Below are positions 15,568-23,561 of a DNA stretch of 43,818 bases, one piece after another. The stretch's first letter is position 1. Every line of letters begins with the position of its first letter. The notes beneath the pieces were generated by a model, which saw only the letters and a program-made list of their open reading frames with translations, made no database searches and was not told where the DNA came from. Location: NCBI GenBank assembly GCA_036770365.1, contig DAIPJH010000016.1, forward strand, positions 1 to 43,818, read 5' to 3'. This DNA is from DAIPJH01 sp036770365. Its GTDB lineage: Bacteria; Pseudomonadota; Alphaproteobacteria; Rickettsiales; UBA998. A program made the position numbers and the translations under genes.

Positions 15568-16862
15568 TGACGACGGCTTCACTCTTTGCCACACAGACAC
15601 ATATGCCGCTTGCTGAAAAATTGCGTCCAACGTCTTTTGATGAAGTGGTTGGGCAAGCGTCTATCTTAGCAGAAGATGGCGTGTTGGGGCGGATGGTACG
15701 TACTAAACATTTTCTCTCACTTATTTTTTGGGGGCCTCCGGGCTGTGGTAAAACCACGTTAGCGCGTCTTATTGCGGAGGCAAGTGGCTGTGTACTTGAA
15801 ACTATCTCAGCGGTGACATCGGGGCTGCCTGATGTAAAGAAATGTTTTGAACGCGCAGGCGCACGACGCGATGCAGGGGAGCAAACGCTCTTGTTTGTTG
15901 ATGAGATTCATCGTTTTAATCGCGCACAGCAGGATGCATTTCTGCCTTACGTTGAAAATGGTACGATCTTACTAATTGGGGCAACCACAGAAAACCCATC
16001 TTTTGAAGTGAACGCGGCGTTGATGTCGCGTTGTCGTGTTGTGGTATTAGAACGACTTAACGCGGATGACTTGAAAAAATTATTGCAGCGTGTGGAGGCG
16101 GTTGAGCAAACGATATTGCCATTGGATGTGGATGCACGTGCGTTGCTGTGTAGTATGGCAGACGGTGATGGGCGTTATTTGCTCAATTTATGTGAGGAAC
16201 TGCTTGCTGCTGAATTAAAAAAACCACTGAGTGTGGAAGCTCTCACCAAATTTACTCAAAAACGGGCGGTGATTTATGATAAAGGGCAGGACGGTCATTA
16301 TAACCTGATTAGCGCGCTACATAAAAGCCTGCGCGGTTCAGATGTAGATGCTGCGCTTTATTGGTTTGCGCGGATGTTAGAGGGCGGCGAAGATCCACGT
16401 TATATTGCGCGGCGACTGGTGAGGTTTGCTAGTGAGGATATTGCGGTTGCAGATCCTCAAGCCTTGATACTTGCAGAAACAGCAACACAGGTTTATGAGC
16501 GGCTTGGATCACCCGAAGGGGAGTTGGCTTTGGCGAATATCGTGGTCTATCTTGCTACCGCACCCAAATCCAATGCGGTGTATATGGCTTTTAAGGCAGC
16601 GCAGCGCGAAGCAGCAAGTTCAGGCTCTTTGATGCCGCCCAAACATATTTTGAACGCCCCCACAGGTATGATGAAGTCGCTGGGATATGGCAAGGATTAT
16701 GCCTATGATCATGACACCGAACATGGTTTTTCAGGACAGAATTATTTTCCTGATGGCATGGGGCGTAAGTCATTTTATCAGCCCGTAGAGCGTGGTTTTG
16801 AGCGCGAGATTAAAAAAAGAATGGACTGGTTTGCGAAAAAACGCGATGAAAGAATGGAGTAA
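15567..16862 (+). CDS. rarA: Replication-associated recombination protein A (RarA/MgsA), AAA+ ATPase
   Basis: RarA is a clamp-loader-like AAA+ ATPase that acts at stalled replication forks. The 431-residue protein has PLAEKLRPTSFDEVVGQ at the N-terminus, Walker A GPPGCGKTT at residues 56-64, Walker B VDEIHRFN at 111-118 and sensor 1 GATTENPS at 138-145. The C-terminal MgsA/YrvN domain includes DGHYNLISALHKSLRGSDVDAALYWFARMLEGGEDPRYIARRLVR. The ATG overlaps the protease gene stop; an internal ATG at 15603 is an alternative start. The neighbours degP and crcB fit the usual alphaproteobacterial order. Confidence 0.96.
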   Translation: MTTASLFATQTHMPLAEKLRPTSFDEVVGQASILAEDGVLGRMVRTKHFLSLIFWGPPGCGKTTLARLIAEASGCVLETISAVTSGLPDVKKCFERAGARRDAGEQTLLFVDEIHRFNRAQQDAFLPYVENGTILLIGATTENPSFEVNAALMSRCRVVVLERLNADDLKKLLQRVEAVEQTILPLDVDARALLCSMADGDGRYLLNLCEELLAAELKKPLSVEALTKFTQKRAVIYDKGQDGHYNLISALHKSLRGSDVDAALYWFARMLEGGEDPRYIARRLVRFASEDIAVADPQALILAETATQVYERLGSPEGELALANIVVYLATAPKSNAVYMAFKAAQREAASSGSLMPPKHILNAPTGMMKSLGYGKDYAYDHDTEHGFSGQNYFPDGMGRKSFYQPVERGFEREIKKRMDWFAKKRDERME

Positions 16863-16872
16863 GCAAAATTTC

Positions 16873-16906
16873 CTCTCCCTTCGAGGGAAAGGGCTAGGGA
16901 GAAGGG
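16873..16906 (+). repeat. G-rich palindromic intergenic repeat, copy 1 (plus adjacent hairpin)
   Basis: The rarA–crcB gap contains CCTCTCCCTTC followed by GAGGGAAAGGGCTAGGGAG, an imperfect palindrome (CTCTCCCT against AGGG(A)). It shares its core with a second copy after the pseudouridine synthase gene at 18342-18377. It resembles the widespread REP-like family built on CCCTCTCC and GGGCTAGGG. Immediately after it, TTTTAGC-TTC-GCTAAAA (16910-16926) forms a perfect 7-bp hairpin. Confidence 0.6.
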
Positions 16907-16937
16907 AGTTTTAGCTTCGCTAAAACAAGGATAAATT

Positions 16938-17309
16938 ATGAACTCTTTTTTACTTATCGGTCTTGGCGGCGCACTCGGCTCGATGTTGCGTTATGCTGTT
17001 ATGGTGCTGGCAACGCGTTTTTTTGGCGTTGGTTTTCCTTATGGCACGCTGATCGTGAATATTCTTGGTTCGTTGGCGATGGGGTTGCTGATTGGTTGGG
17101 GCGCACACCGTACGCAGATTGATCCACAGCTTCGTAACTTTATTGCGGTGGGGGTGCTTGGTGGATTTACGACTTTCTCAACCTTTTCGCTCGATGTCGT
17201 GACATTATTTCAGCGCGAGCCAAATTACCTTGCGCTTGTGTATATTATGTTATCTGTTACCGTGTCGGTCATAGCACTCATGCTTGGCATGACGTTGTTT
17301 CGTACTTAA
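16938..17309 (+). CDS. crcB: Fluoride ion channel CrcB/FluC
   Basis: CrcB (FluC) is a dual-topology inner-membrane channel that exports fluoride. The 123-residue protein has four hydrophobic segments and the family motifs GLGGALGSMLRY, GTLIVNILGS (with the conserved Asn) and GVLGGFTTFSTFS (polar track phenylalanines and threonines). An aaggat site precedes the ATG. It sits between rarA and the pseudouridine synthase gene. I see no fluoride-riboswitch-like sequence upstream, so expression may simply follow the operon. Confidence 0.95.
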   Translation: MNSFLLIGLGGALGSMLRYAVMVLATRFFGVGFPYGTLIVNILGSLAMGLLIGWGAHRTQIDPQLRNFIAVGVLGGFTTFSTFSLDVVTLFQREPNYLALVYIMLSVTVSVIALMLGMTLFRT

Positions 17310-17326
17310 AAAAGAAAGAAAAAAGA

Positions 17327-18334
17327 ATGCAGCCATTTCCAGTCGCCAGTGGTGATGATGATACACGTTTAGATCGCTGGATTAAGCGTCATTTTCCGCA
17401 TATCTCACAGCCTTTCCTGCAAAAGCAGTTGCGTAAAGGTGCGGTGAAGGTTGATGGTAAAAAGTCGGAAGCTTCTGCGCGCCTCCGTACGGGGCAGATT
17501 GTCACGATTGCACCGTTTTTGCTGGTGATCCCAGATGATCCCTACGCAGGTACGCCCTTTGAGCGTCCGAAGAAGAAGCCGAAAGCTCTTAAAATCGAGT
17601 TGCTTGATGATAAAACTATCCGCGAAACGCAGAGTTGGGTGTTGTATAAGGACGCATCGCGCATAGTGATTAACAAGCCTGCGGGAATCCCCGTGCAGGG
17701 CGGGAGTTCGGTGCGCGACCATGTTGATAGAAGGCTCGATGCACTTACCTTTGACGGCGAGCGTCCGCGCTTGATCCACCGCCTAGACCGCGATACGAGC
17801 GGTGTAATGGTGTTAGGGCGTACCAGTAAAGACGCAGCAGCACTCGGTAAAGCCTTCTCAGGCAAAGAAGTGCGTAAAGTCTATTGGGCGTTGGTCGCAG
17901 GTGTGCCAGAACTCAAAGAAGGTACGATTGATGCGCCGCTCGAAAAACTAGGGGTTGGGCGTGAGAAAATGGAAGCTAGTGACGACGGCAAATACGCCGT
18001 GACGCATTACCGCGTGGTTGAGACATTGTTGCATACGATGTGCTGGGTTGAGCTGATGCCCGTCACAGGCCGCACGCATCAATTACGAGCGCATATGGCA
18101 TATATTGGGCATCCGATTATTGGCGACGGCAAATATGGCGGAAAAGCAGCGTTTTTGGATGATATGGAGGTGGCGAATCAAGTTCATCTTCATGCACGCC
18201 GTCTGATTCTACCAAAAATGGCAGGGGTTAAAGCCCTTGATATTACTGCACCGCTCCCGCCGCATATGTTAAAAAGCTGGAAGGTGCTGGGGTTATCGAA
18301 AGATGATATGGGTCTTTCGCTGGCGGAGAGATAG
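17327..18334 (+). CDS. rluC: RluA-family (RluC-type) large-subunit rRNA pseudouridine synthase
   Basis: The enzyme isomerises uridines in 23S rRNA. The 335-residue protein has an N-terminal S4 RNA-binding domain (about residues 13-65, TRLDRWIKRHFPHISQPFLQKQLRKGAVKVDGKKSE). The catalytic domain contains INKPAGIPVQGG (115-126) and the HRLDRDTSGVMVLGRT signature at 151-166, where Asp154 is the catalytic aspartate. VTGRTHQLRAHMAYIGHPIIGDGKYGG follows. The ribosome binding site is a plain purine tract. RluC is the likely orthologue from size and synteny, but site specificity cannot be read from sequence. Confidence 0.9.
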   Translation: MQPFPVASGDDDTRLDRWIKRHFPHISQPFLQKQLRKGAVKVDGKKSEASARLRTGQIVTIAPFLLVIPDDPYAGTPFERPKKKPKALKIELLDDKTIRETQSWVLYKDASRIVINKPAGIPVQGGSSVRDHVDRRLDALTFDGERPRLIHRLDRDTSGVMVLGRTSKDAAALGKAFSGKEVRKVYWALVAGVPELKEGTIDAPLEKLGVGREKMEASDDGKYAVTHYRVVETLLHTMCWVELMPVTGRTHQLRAHMAYIGHPIIGDGKYGGKAAFLDDMEVANQVHLHARRLILPKMAGVKALDITAPLPPHMLKSWKVLGLSKDDMGLSLAER

Positions 18335-18341
18335 AGAATTA

Positions 18342-18377
18342 CCCTCTCCCTTCAGGGGGAGGGGCTAGGGCTAGGGG
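18342..18377 (+). repeat. G-rich palindromic intergenic repeat, copy 2
   Basis: Eight bases after the pseudouridine synthase stop, CCCTCTCCCTTC is followed by AGGGGGAGGGGCTAGGGCTAGGGG. CCCTCTCCC can pair with the GGGGGAGGGG arm, and GGGCTAGG occurs twice in tandem. The layout matches copy 1 at 16873-16906, and both lie directly after stop codons in the same orientation. Confidence 0.6.
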
Positions 18378-18411
18378 CGCAGTTGCTAGTAAAAAAGTTG
18401 AAAGATAAATA

Positions 18412-19110
18412 ATGAAAAAATTCTACAAAGAAGTCACCGCATCAAAAGAACCAGATGGATATGCCATTTTGCTTGATGGACGTGCAGTCAAAACACCGTC
18501 CAAGCAAACGGTGATGTTGCCGACAGCATCATTGGCAGAGGCGGTTGCGCAAGAGTGGCGTGCGCAGAGTGAGGAAATTGATATGAATAGCATGTATCTC
18601 ACGCGCTTGGCGTATGGCGTGCTGGGGCTGAATGACGCGGACAGGGTGATGCTGCGCGAGGAGACGGCTGCTTACGCGACAACCGAATTATTGTGTTATA
18701 GAGATGCGGGTCACAGTGATTTGCTGGCAAAACAAGAAGCGCAGTGGAATCCTTTGCTGGCATGGGCGAAGGCGGAGCTTGGGCTAGTGTTAGAGGTGAC
18801 GACGGAAATTATGCCGCTCACGCAGTCTCAGGCAAGTATGGATAAAGTTGCGGCGTTGGTTGCTGGTTTGGATGATTGGCATCTCGTGCCATTTGCGTTG
18901 CTTACACGTATTCTGGGGTCGCTGGTGTTGCCGTTTGCGGTGTTGCGCGGGTGCGTTACGGTGGATGATGCGTTGTTATACTCGCGTTTAGAACAAACCT
19001 ACCAGTTTGAAAAATGGGGTGAAGATGTGGGGATTTTGCAACGTCATCGCGTCGCGGCGGCAGAGGCAGCGGCAACGCAGGCGTTTTTCACTTTAATTAA
19101 TCTGCCTTAA
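18412..19110 (+). CDS. ATP12-family F1-ATPase assembly chaperone
   Basis: Atp12 proteins bind the F1 alpha subunit during ATP synthase assembly and are found in mitochondria and alphaproteobacteria. The 232-residue product shows the family pattern: KFYKEVTASKEPDGYAILLDGRAVKTPSKQ at the N-terminus, QEWRAQSEEID, the TTELLCYRDAGHSDLLAKQEAQWNPLLAWAKAELG block and the C-terminal QTYQFEKWGEDVGILQRHRV. No signal peptide. In several alphaproteobacteria a HAD hydrolase gene sits between the pseudouridine synthase and atp12; here it is absent. The ribosome binding site is weak. Confidence 0.88.
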   Translation: MKKFYKEVTASKEPDGYAILLDGRAVKTPSKQTVMLPTASLAEAVAQEWRAQSEEIDMNSMYLTRLAYGVLGLNDADRVMLREETAAYATTELLCYRDAGHSDLLAKQEAQWNPLLAWAKAELGLVLEVTTEIMPLTQSQASMDKVAALVAGLDDWHLVPFALLTRILGSLVLPFAVLRGCVTVDDALLYSRLEQTYQFEKWGEDVGILQRHRVAAAEAAATQAFFTLINLP

Positions 19111-19247
19111 CCGATTGAGATGTAAGGTCACGTACATAAAATATCATAAAAGGTTTGGTATTAGCGTCTATCTTTGCTAAACAGGTGGTTTGCGGAGCTA
19201 TTTATGGCAACGTCTTTTGTTACTAACAGCCTGATTTATAGGAACTT

Positions 19248-20786
19248 ATGCAACAAGGTACAGTCATCAGGGAATTGGAGCGCAAACGTGATTTAGCGCG
19301 TTTGGGCGGTGGACAGGATCGTATTGATAAGCAACACGAGCGCGGCAAGCTGACGGCACGCGAGCGTATAGAGGTGCTGCTAGATCCTGATTCTTTTGAA
19401 GAATTTGATATGTTCGTTGAGCATCGCTGCGGGCATTTTGGTATGGATAAGAAGCAAATCCCTGGTGATGGTGTGGTGATTGGTCACGGCACGATCAATG
19501 GGCGTTTGGTGTTCTTGTATTCGCAGGATTTTACCGTGCATGGTGGTTCACTCAGTGAAACAAATGCACGTAAAATCTGTAAAATCATGGATATGGCGAT
19601 GAAAAATCGTGCGCCTGTGATTGGGATTAATGATTCTGGTGGAGCGCGGATTCAAGAGGGTGTGGATTCACTCGCAGGTTATGGCGAGATTTTCCAGCGT
19701 AATGTGATGGCCTCAGGCGTGATTCCCCAGATTTCGATGATTATGGGGCCTTGCGCGGGCGGTGCGGTCTATTCACCTGCGCTTACTGATTTCACCGTGA
19801 TGGTGGAGGGTAGCTCATATATGTTTGTTACTGGGCCTGATGTGGTCAAGACGGTAACGCATGAGGTGGTGACACAAGAAGAGTTAGGCGGAGCATCAAC
19901 CCATGCCAAGAAAACTGGCGTAGCGGATTTTGCCTTTGCCAATGATATTGAAGCGTTGCTACAAACGCGACGTTTATTCAATTTCTTGCCGCTTTCCAAT
20001 ACCGCTGGTGTGCCAGTGCGTCCAACGCCTGATCCTGCTGATCGCGTGGAACTGTCGCTTAATACTCTTGTGCCTGATAATCCCAATAAGCCATATGACA
20101 TGAAAGAGCTCCTCGTGCGTGTGGTCGATGAAGGCGATTTCTTTGAAGTCCAGCCTGATTATGCTAAAAACATTATTTGTGGTTTTGGGCGTATGGAAGG
20201 GCATTCCGTAGGATTTGTTGCCAATCAGCCGATGGAGCTTGCTGGGTGCTTGGACATTGATGCTTCACGTAAAGCGGCGCGTTTTGTGCGCTTTTGTGAT
20301 GCGTTCGGTATTCCGATTGTCACGTTTGTTGATGTTCCGGGATTCTTACCTGGTACTGCGCAAGAGCATAATGGGATCATTAAACATGGTGCAAAATTGA
20401 TACATGCCTACGCCGAAGCGACTGTGCCGAAAATTACCGTGATCACGCGTAAAGCTTACGGTGGTGCGTATATCGTGATGAATTCCAAGCATTTGCAAGG
20501 GGATCTGAACTATGCATGGCCAAGTGCTGAGATTGCAGTGATGGGGCCTGAGGGTGCGGTGGAGATTGTCTTTAGAGGTAATATGACGCGTCCAGAAGAT
20601 CGTGCCAAACGTGTGGATGAATACCGTGAAAAATTTGCAAGTCCATTTGTTGCTGCTGCGCGTGGTTATATTGATGATGTGATTCGTCCGCAAAATACGC
20701 GCTGGCGTTTGTGCCGTTCACTTGTGTTGCTTCGTAACAAACAAGTGGAACATCCGTGGAAAAAACATGATAATTTGCCGCTTTAA
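19248..20786 (+). CDS. pccB: Acyl-CoA (probably propionyl-CoA) carboxylase carboxyltransferase beta subunit
   Basis: This subunit transfers the carboxyl group from carboxybiotin to the acyl-CoA. In the 512-residue protein the N-terminal crotonase-like domain carries GGARIQEGVDSLAGY from residue 131 and GPCAGGAVYSPA at 167-178. The C-terminal domain has DVPGFLPGTAQEHNG (362-376) and KAYGGAYIVMNSKHL (402-416), forming the two oxyanion holes. The overall sequence is closest in character to PccB rather than AccD. It stands 34 bases before the alpha subunit gene. Acyl-chain specificity (propionyl versus acetyl or butyryl) is inference. An agga site precedes the ATG. Confidence 0.92.
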   Translation: MQQGTVIRELERKRDLARLGGGQDRIDKQHERGKLTARERIEVLLDPDSFEEFDMFVEHRCGHFGMDKKQIPGDGVVIGHGTINGRLVFLYSQDFTVHGGSLSETNARKICKIMDMAMKNRAPVIGINDSGGARIQEGVDSLAGYGEIFQRNVMASGVIPQISMIMGPCAGGAVYSPALTDFTVMVEGSSYMFVTGPDVVKTVTHEVVTQEELGGASTHAKKTGVADFAFANDIEALLQTRRLFNFLPLSNTAGVPVRPTPDPADRVELSLNTLVPDNPNKPYDMKELLVRVVDEGDFFEVQPDYAKNIICGFGRMEGHSVGFVANQPMELAGCLDIDASRKAARFVRFCDAFGIPIVTFVDVPGFLPGTAQEHNGIIKHGAKLIHAYAEATVPKITVITRKAYGGAYIVMNSKHLQGDLNYAWPSAEIAVMGPEGAVEIVFRGNMTRPEDRAKRVDEYREKFASPFVAAARGYIDDVIRPQNTRWRLCRSLVLLRNKQVEHPWKKHDNLPL

Positions 20787-20820
20787 GTGTGCAGATTACC
20801 TAGCATAAAGTGTTGATGTT

Positions 20821-22893
20821 ATGAGTATTCAGATTGCAACTACTACCCCTCGTCGTAAAAAGCCACTTTTCAAGAAGTTGCTGATTGCTAACCGCGGTGA
20901 AATTGCGGTGCGTATTATGCGTAGCTGCCAGAAAATGGGCATTAAAACGGTTGCGGTCTATTCTGAAGCTGATACCAATGCGTTGCATGTAAAAGAAGCG
21001 GACGAGGCGATTTACATTGGCCCTCCTCCCTCGATCGAGAGCTATTTGAATGTGAATGCTATTTTGAGTGCAGTAGATCAATCTGGCGCAGAGGCGGTGC
21101 ATCCGGGGTATGGATTTTTGTCTGAGAATGCGGCATTTGCCGAGGCACTTGCGAAGCGTGGCGTGACATTGGTCGGGCCTTCGCCTGAGGCGATTCGCTT
21201 GATGGGAGATAAGATTGAGTCGAAAAAAATTGCTAAAAAAGCCGGTGTGAATACCGTTCCCGGTGGGTTGGATGTGATTGAAAATCACCGTGAAGCGGTG
21301 AAAGCGGCGGCGCGGATTGGTTATCCTGTGATGGTAAAAGCGGCGGCTGGCGGCGGCGGCAAAGGGATGCGTGTGGTGCGGGCGGAGTCCGAATTGGCAG
21401 AAGGCATGTTGTTAGCTGGCTCTGAGGCTGCATCTAGCTTTGGTGATGCGCGTGTATTTATTGAGAAATTTTTTGATAATCCGCGTCATATTGAGATTCA
21501 AGTTTTAGCCGATAAATATGGCAATGTGGTGCATCTTGGTGAACGTGAATGCTCGATTCAGCGTCGTCACCAAAAGGTGATTGAAGAAGCCCCTAGCGTG
21601 TTTATTGATGAGCGTTTACGCAATAAGATGGGCGCGCAGGCTGTTGCGCTCGCAAAGAAAGTATCGTATTTTTCTGCAGGGACAGTAGAATTCATCGTTG
21701 ATGATAAAGGAAATTTTTATTTTCTCGAGATGAATACGCGCTTGCAGGTGGAACACCGTGTCACGGAGTTGATTACAGGCATTGACCTTGTTGAGCAGAT
21801 GATTCGGATTGCTGCGGGTGAAAAATTAGAGTTTGAACAAAAAGACGTGACCTTTAATGGTTGGGCGTTTGAAGCGCGTGTGTATGCAGAAGATCCAAAG
21901 CGTGGGTTTTTGCCGTCAACAGGTCGGATTACCCGTTACGAAGAACCCCCTGTTTCGGATTCTCTCCTGATTGATACAGGGATTTATGACGGTGGCGAAG
22001 TCAGCATGTTCTATGACCCGATGGTAGCGAAGGTCTGTACGCATGCTCCGACCCGTAATCAAGCGATTGAGTCGATGAAAACCGCACTTTCGGCATTTGT
22101 CATTGATGGTATTTCACATAATATGGGGTTTTTATCCTCGATTTTATCACACGCACGTTTTGTTAGCGGGGATCTTAGCACTAATTTTATTGCGCAGGAA
22201 TATCCTGAAGGTTTTTCAACGGCAGAACTTACCGAAGAATTACTACGTACATTCTTAGGAGTAGGTTCTCATATCTTTTTGAAAGATGCGCGCCGTGCGG
22301 CAGAGGTGTCGCAGCAGCTTGCTGGGCGTAAGCGCGTGATTGGTGCGCGTTGGGTCGCAAACCTCAACGGTGAAGATTATGCGATTTCAGCGCATCCGCA
22401 TGAAAATGGACATGATGTGGGTTATGAGGGCGGGCTGGTTGTGGTACGGACTTCGTGGACGCATGGGCGTTCCCTTTTTCAGGGGACGATTAATGGTAAA
22501 TCGGTGAGTGTGCATATTAAAACACTCGGTGAAGGCTATGAACTTTCGTATGGTGGTGCGGAGGTTAAAGTGCGGATTCGTACCCCACGCGTAGCGGAAC
22601 TTGCGACCTATATGCCAGTTAAAAAGCAGGTGGATTCACGTAATCATATTCTAGCACCGATTGCGGGGTTGGTCTCTTCTGTTTCTGTCGAAGTGGGCAT
22701 GATCATTCGTGCTGGACAGAAATTGCTGACACTTGAAGCGATGAAAATGGAAAATGTGATTTATGCACAGGCAGATGCGGTCGTTAAAAATATTTATATA
22801 ACCGCTCCCCAAGGAGTGAAGGCTGACCAGCTTCTTATTGAGCTTGGTGATTTTGAGGAAGACATGCCTGTTGAGCCGAGTGTGGTGGCGTGA
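20821..22893 (+). CDS. pccA: Acyl-CoA (probably propionyl-CoA) carboxylase alpha subunit with biotin carboxylase and biotinyl domains
   Basis: This subunit carboxylates its own biotin with ATP and bicarbonate. The 690-residue protein starts with a short basic extension, then the biotin carboxylase domain: KKLLIANRGEIAVRIMR (18-34), EAVHPGYGFLSENAAFA (91-107), the ATP-grasp loop GGGGKGMR (177-184), HIEIQVLADKYGNVVHLGERECSIQRRHQKVIEEAPS and MNTRLQVEHRVTE. A linker (BT) domain follows, then a C-terminal biotinyl domain with EAMKM at 639-643 (biotin Lys642). The ribosome binding site is weak. The stop overlaps the acylphosphatase GTG. Partner is the pccB product. Confidence 0.95.
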   Translation: MSIQIATTTPRRKKPLFKKLLIANRGEIAVRIMRSCQKMGIKTVAVYSEADTNALHVKEADEAIYIGPPPSIESYLNVNAILSAVDQSGAEAVHPGYGFLSENAAFAEALAKRGVTLVGPSPEAIRLMGDKIESKKIAKKAGVNTVPGGLDVIENHREAVKAAARIGYPVMVKAAAGGGGKGMRVVRAESELAEGMLLAGSEAASSFGDARVFIEKFFDNPRHIEIQVLADKYGNVVHLGERECSIQRRHQKVIEEAPSVFIDERLRNKMGAQAVALAKKVSYFSAGTVEFIVDDKGNFYFLEMNTRLQVEHRVTELITGIDLVEQMIRIAAGEKLEFEQKDVTFNGWAFEARVYAEDPKRGFLPSTGRITRYEEPPVSDSLLIDTGIYDGGEVSMFYDPMVAKVCTHAPTRNQAIESMKTALSAFVIDGISHNMGFLSSILSHARFVSGDLSTNFIAQEYPEGFSTAELTEELLRTFLGVGSHIFLKDARRAAEVSQQLAGRKRVIGARWVANLNGEDYAISAHPHENGHDVGYEGGLVVVRTSWTHGRSLFQGTINGKSVSVHIKTLGEGYELSYGGAEVKVRIRTPRVAELATYMPVKKQVDSRNHILAPIAGLVSSVSVEVGMIIRAGQKLLTLEAMKMENVIYAQADAVVKNIYITAPQGVKADQLLIELGDFEEDMPVEPSVVA

Positions 22894-23180
22894 CACGAGC
22901 GGCTATATGTGTGCGTGTTGTGATAACTGGGCGCGTACAGGGCGTGGGGTTTCGAGCGTGGGTGCAGACAAAATCTCAAGATTTATTTTTAGATGGATGG
23001 GTGCGTAATTGTGCTGATGGCGCGGTAGAAGCTGTGTTCTCAGGTAACATGGACGCCGTACATCGTATGTTGGAAGCATGTCATTTTGGACCGAAGGGTT
23101 CGCAGGTAGACGAAGTGATCTCCCAGCCTGTTTCTGCTGTGGCTTTGGCATCAGGGTTTTTTATCAAGCCAAATGTATAG
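22890..23180 (+). CDS. Acylphosphatase
   Basis: Acylphosphatases hydrolyse carboxyl-phosphate bonds. The 96-residue protein has the family motif VVITGRVQGVGFRAWVQ (catalytic Arg22) and DGWVRNCADGAVEAVFSG (catalytic Asn40), then the C-terminal FGPKGSQVDEV that typically follows. It starts from GTG at 22890, overlapping the pccA stop (GTGA), so it is translationally coupled to the carboxylase. An internal GTG at 22911 is a possible shorter start. Why it accompanies a carboxylase is unclear; carboxyphosphate is an intermediate of biotin carboxylase, but a link is speculation. Confidence 0.92.
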   Translation: MTRAAICVRVVITGRVQGVGFRAWVQTKSQDLFLDGWVRNCADGAVEAVFSGNMDAVHRMLEACHFGPKGSQVDEVISQPVSAVALASGFFIKPNV

Positions 23181-23235
23181 CACTTTAACTTTTATGATTC
23201 TCGATTTTCTGGAAAATGGTAAATTTTAAATAGTG

Positions 23236-23251
23236 CCATATTCATATGGCT
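23236..23251 (+). terminator. Perfect hairpin downstream of the acylphosphatase gene
   Basis: GCCATAT and ATATGGC form a perfect 7-bp stem with a TC loop, 55 bases after the acylphosphatase stop. The following bases (tctagttgtttt) are only moderately T-rich, so it is a weak terminator candidate for the pcc operon. Confidence 0.35.
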
Positions 23252-23365
23252 CTAGTTGTTTTCATGAGCATTCCTAAATAACGTATTGAAGCGTTACGAA
23301 TTCATTTTTTCTATGTCGATTTGCTTGGTAGGATATACCTTGTTATCCTTATGATTTGTAATGAT

Positions 23366-23412
23366 ACACCACATGTTGTGTTTGGTTTGTTAATTACGTA
23401 TAGATGCTGTGT
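23366..23412 (+). promoter_or_regulatory. Distal NrdR-like box pair with a weak promoter candidate
   Basis: ACACCACATGTTGTGT (23366-23381) matches the NrdR box consensus ACACwATATATwGTGT at 13 of 16 positions. A second, poor site (23397-23412) begins exactly 31 bases later, and its right half ends TGTGT. A TTGTGT–17 bases–TATAGA promoter (23376-23404) would overlap both. The first box is convincing; the partner is not strong alone. Confidence 0.4.
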
Positions 23413-23493
23413 GTTTTGCGTTGCGAAACAGTAACGCTTTTGGCTTCCTCACGAAAAAAAAACATGTTCATATATAAAAACAGTTTTGTCTTG

Positions 23494-23524
23494 TTGACAT
23501 TGAGACGTCAATGCTCTCTATATT
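23494..23524 (+). promoter_or_regulatory. Candidate nrdA promoter
   Basis: A perfect TTGACA (23494-23499) is followed after 19 bases by TATATT (23519-23524), five of six to the -10 consensus; TCTATA at 17 bases spacing is an alternative. Initiation would fall near 23530. The -10 element lies inside an NrdR-like box, as expected for repression. Confidence 0.5.
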
Positions 23525-23561
23525 TTGTTATCAGAAAATACTTTAACACAACATCTAGTGT
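23515..23561 (+). promoter_or_regulatory. Proximal NrdR box pair over the nrdA promoter
   Basis: ACACAACATCTAGTGT (23546-23561) matches the NrdR consensus at 14 of 16 positions. The 16-mer starting exactly 31 bases upstream, TCTCTATATTTTGTTA (23515-23530), matches at 11 of 16 and covers the -10 element. Known NrdR operators are pairs with start-to-start spacing of about 31-32 bases upstream of ribonucleotide reductase genes. Box quality, spacing, promoter overlap and the downstream gene all agree. Confidence 0.62.

Noticed and set aside
16927..16937. Fluoride riboswitch upstream of crcB
   Set aside because: The only structures are a G-rich repeat and a TTTTAGC hairpin; nothing resembles the conserved riboswitch pseudoknot sequence.
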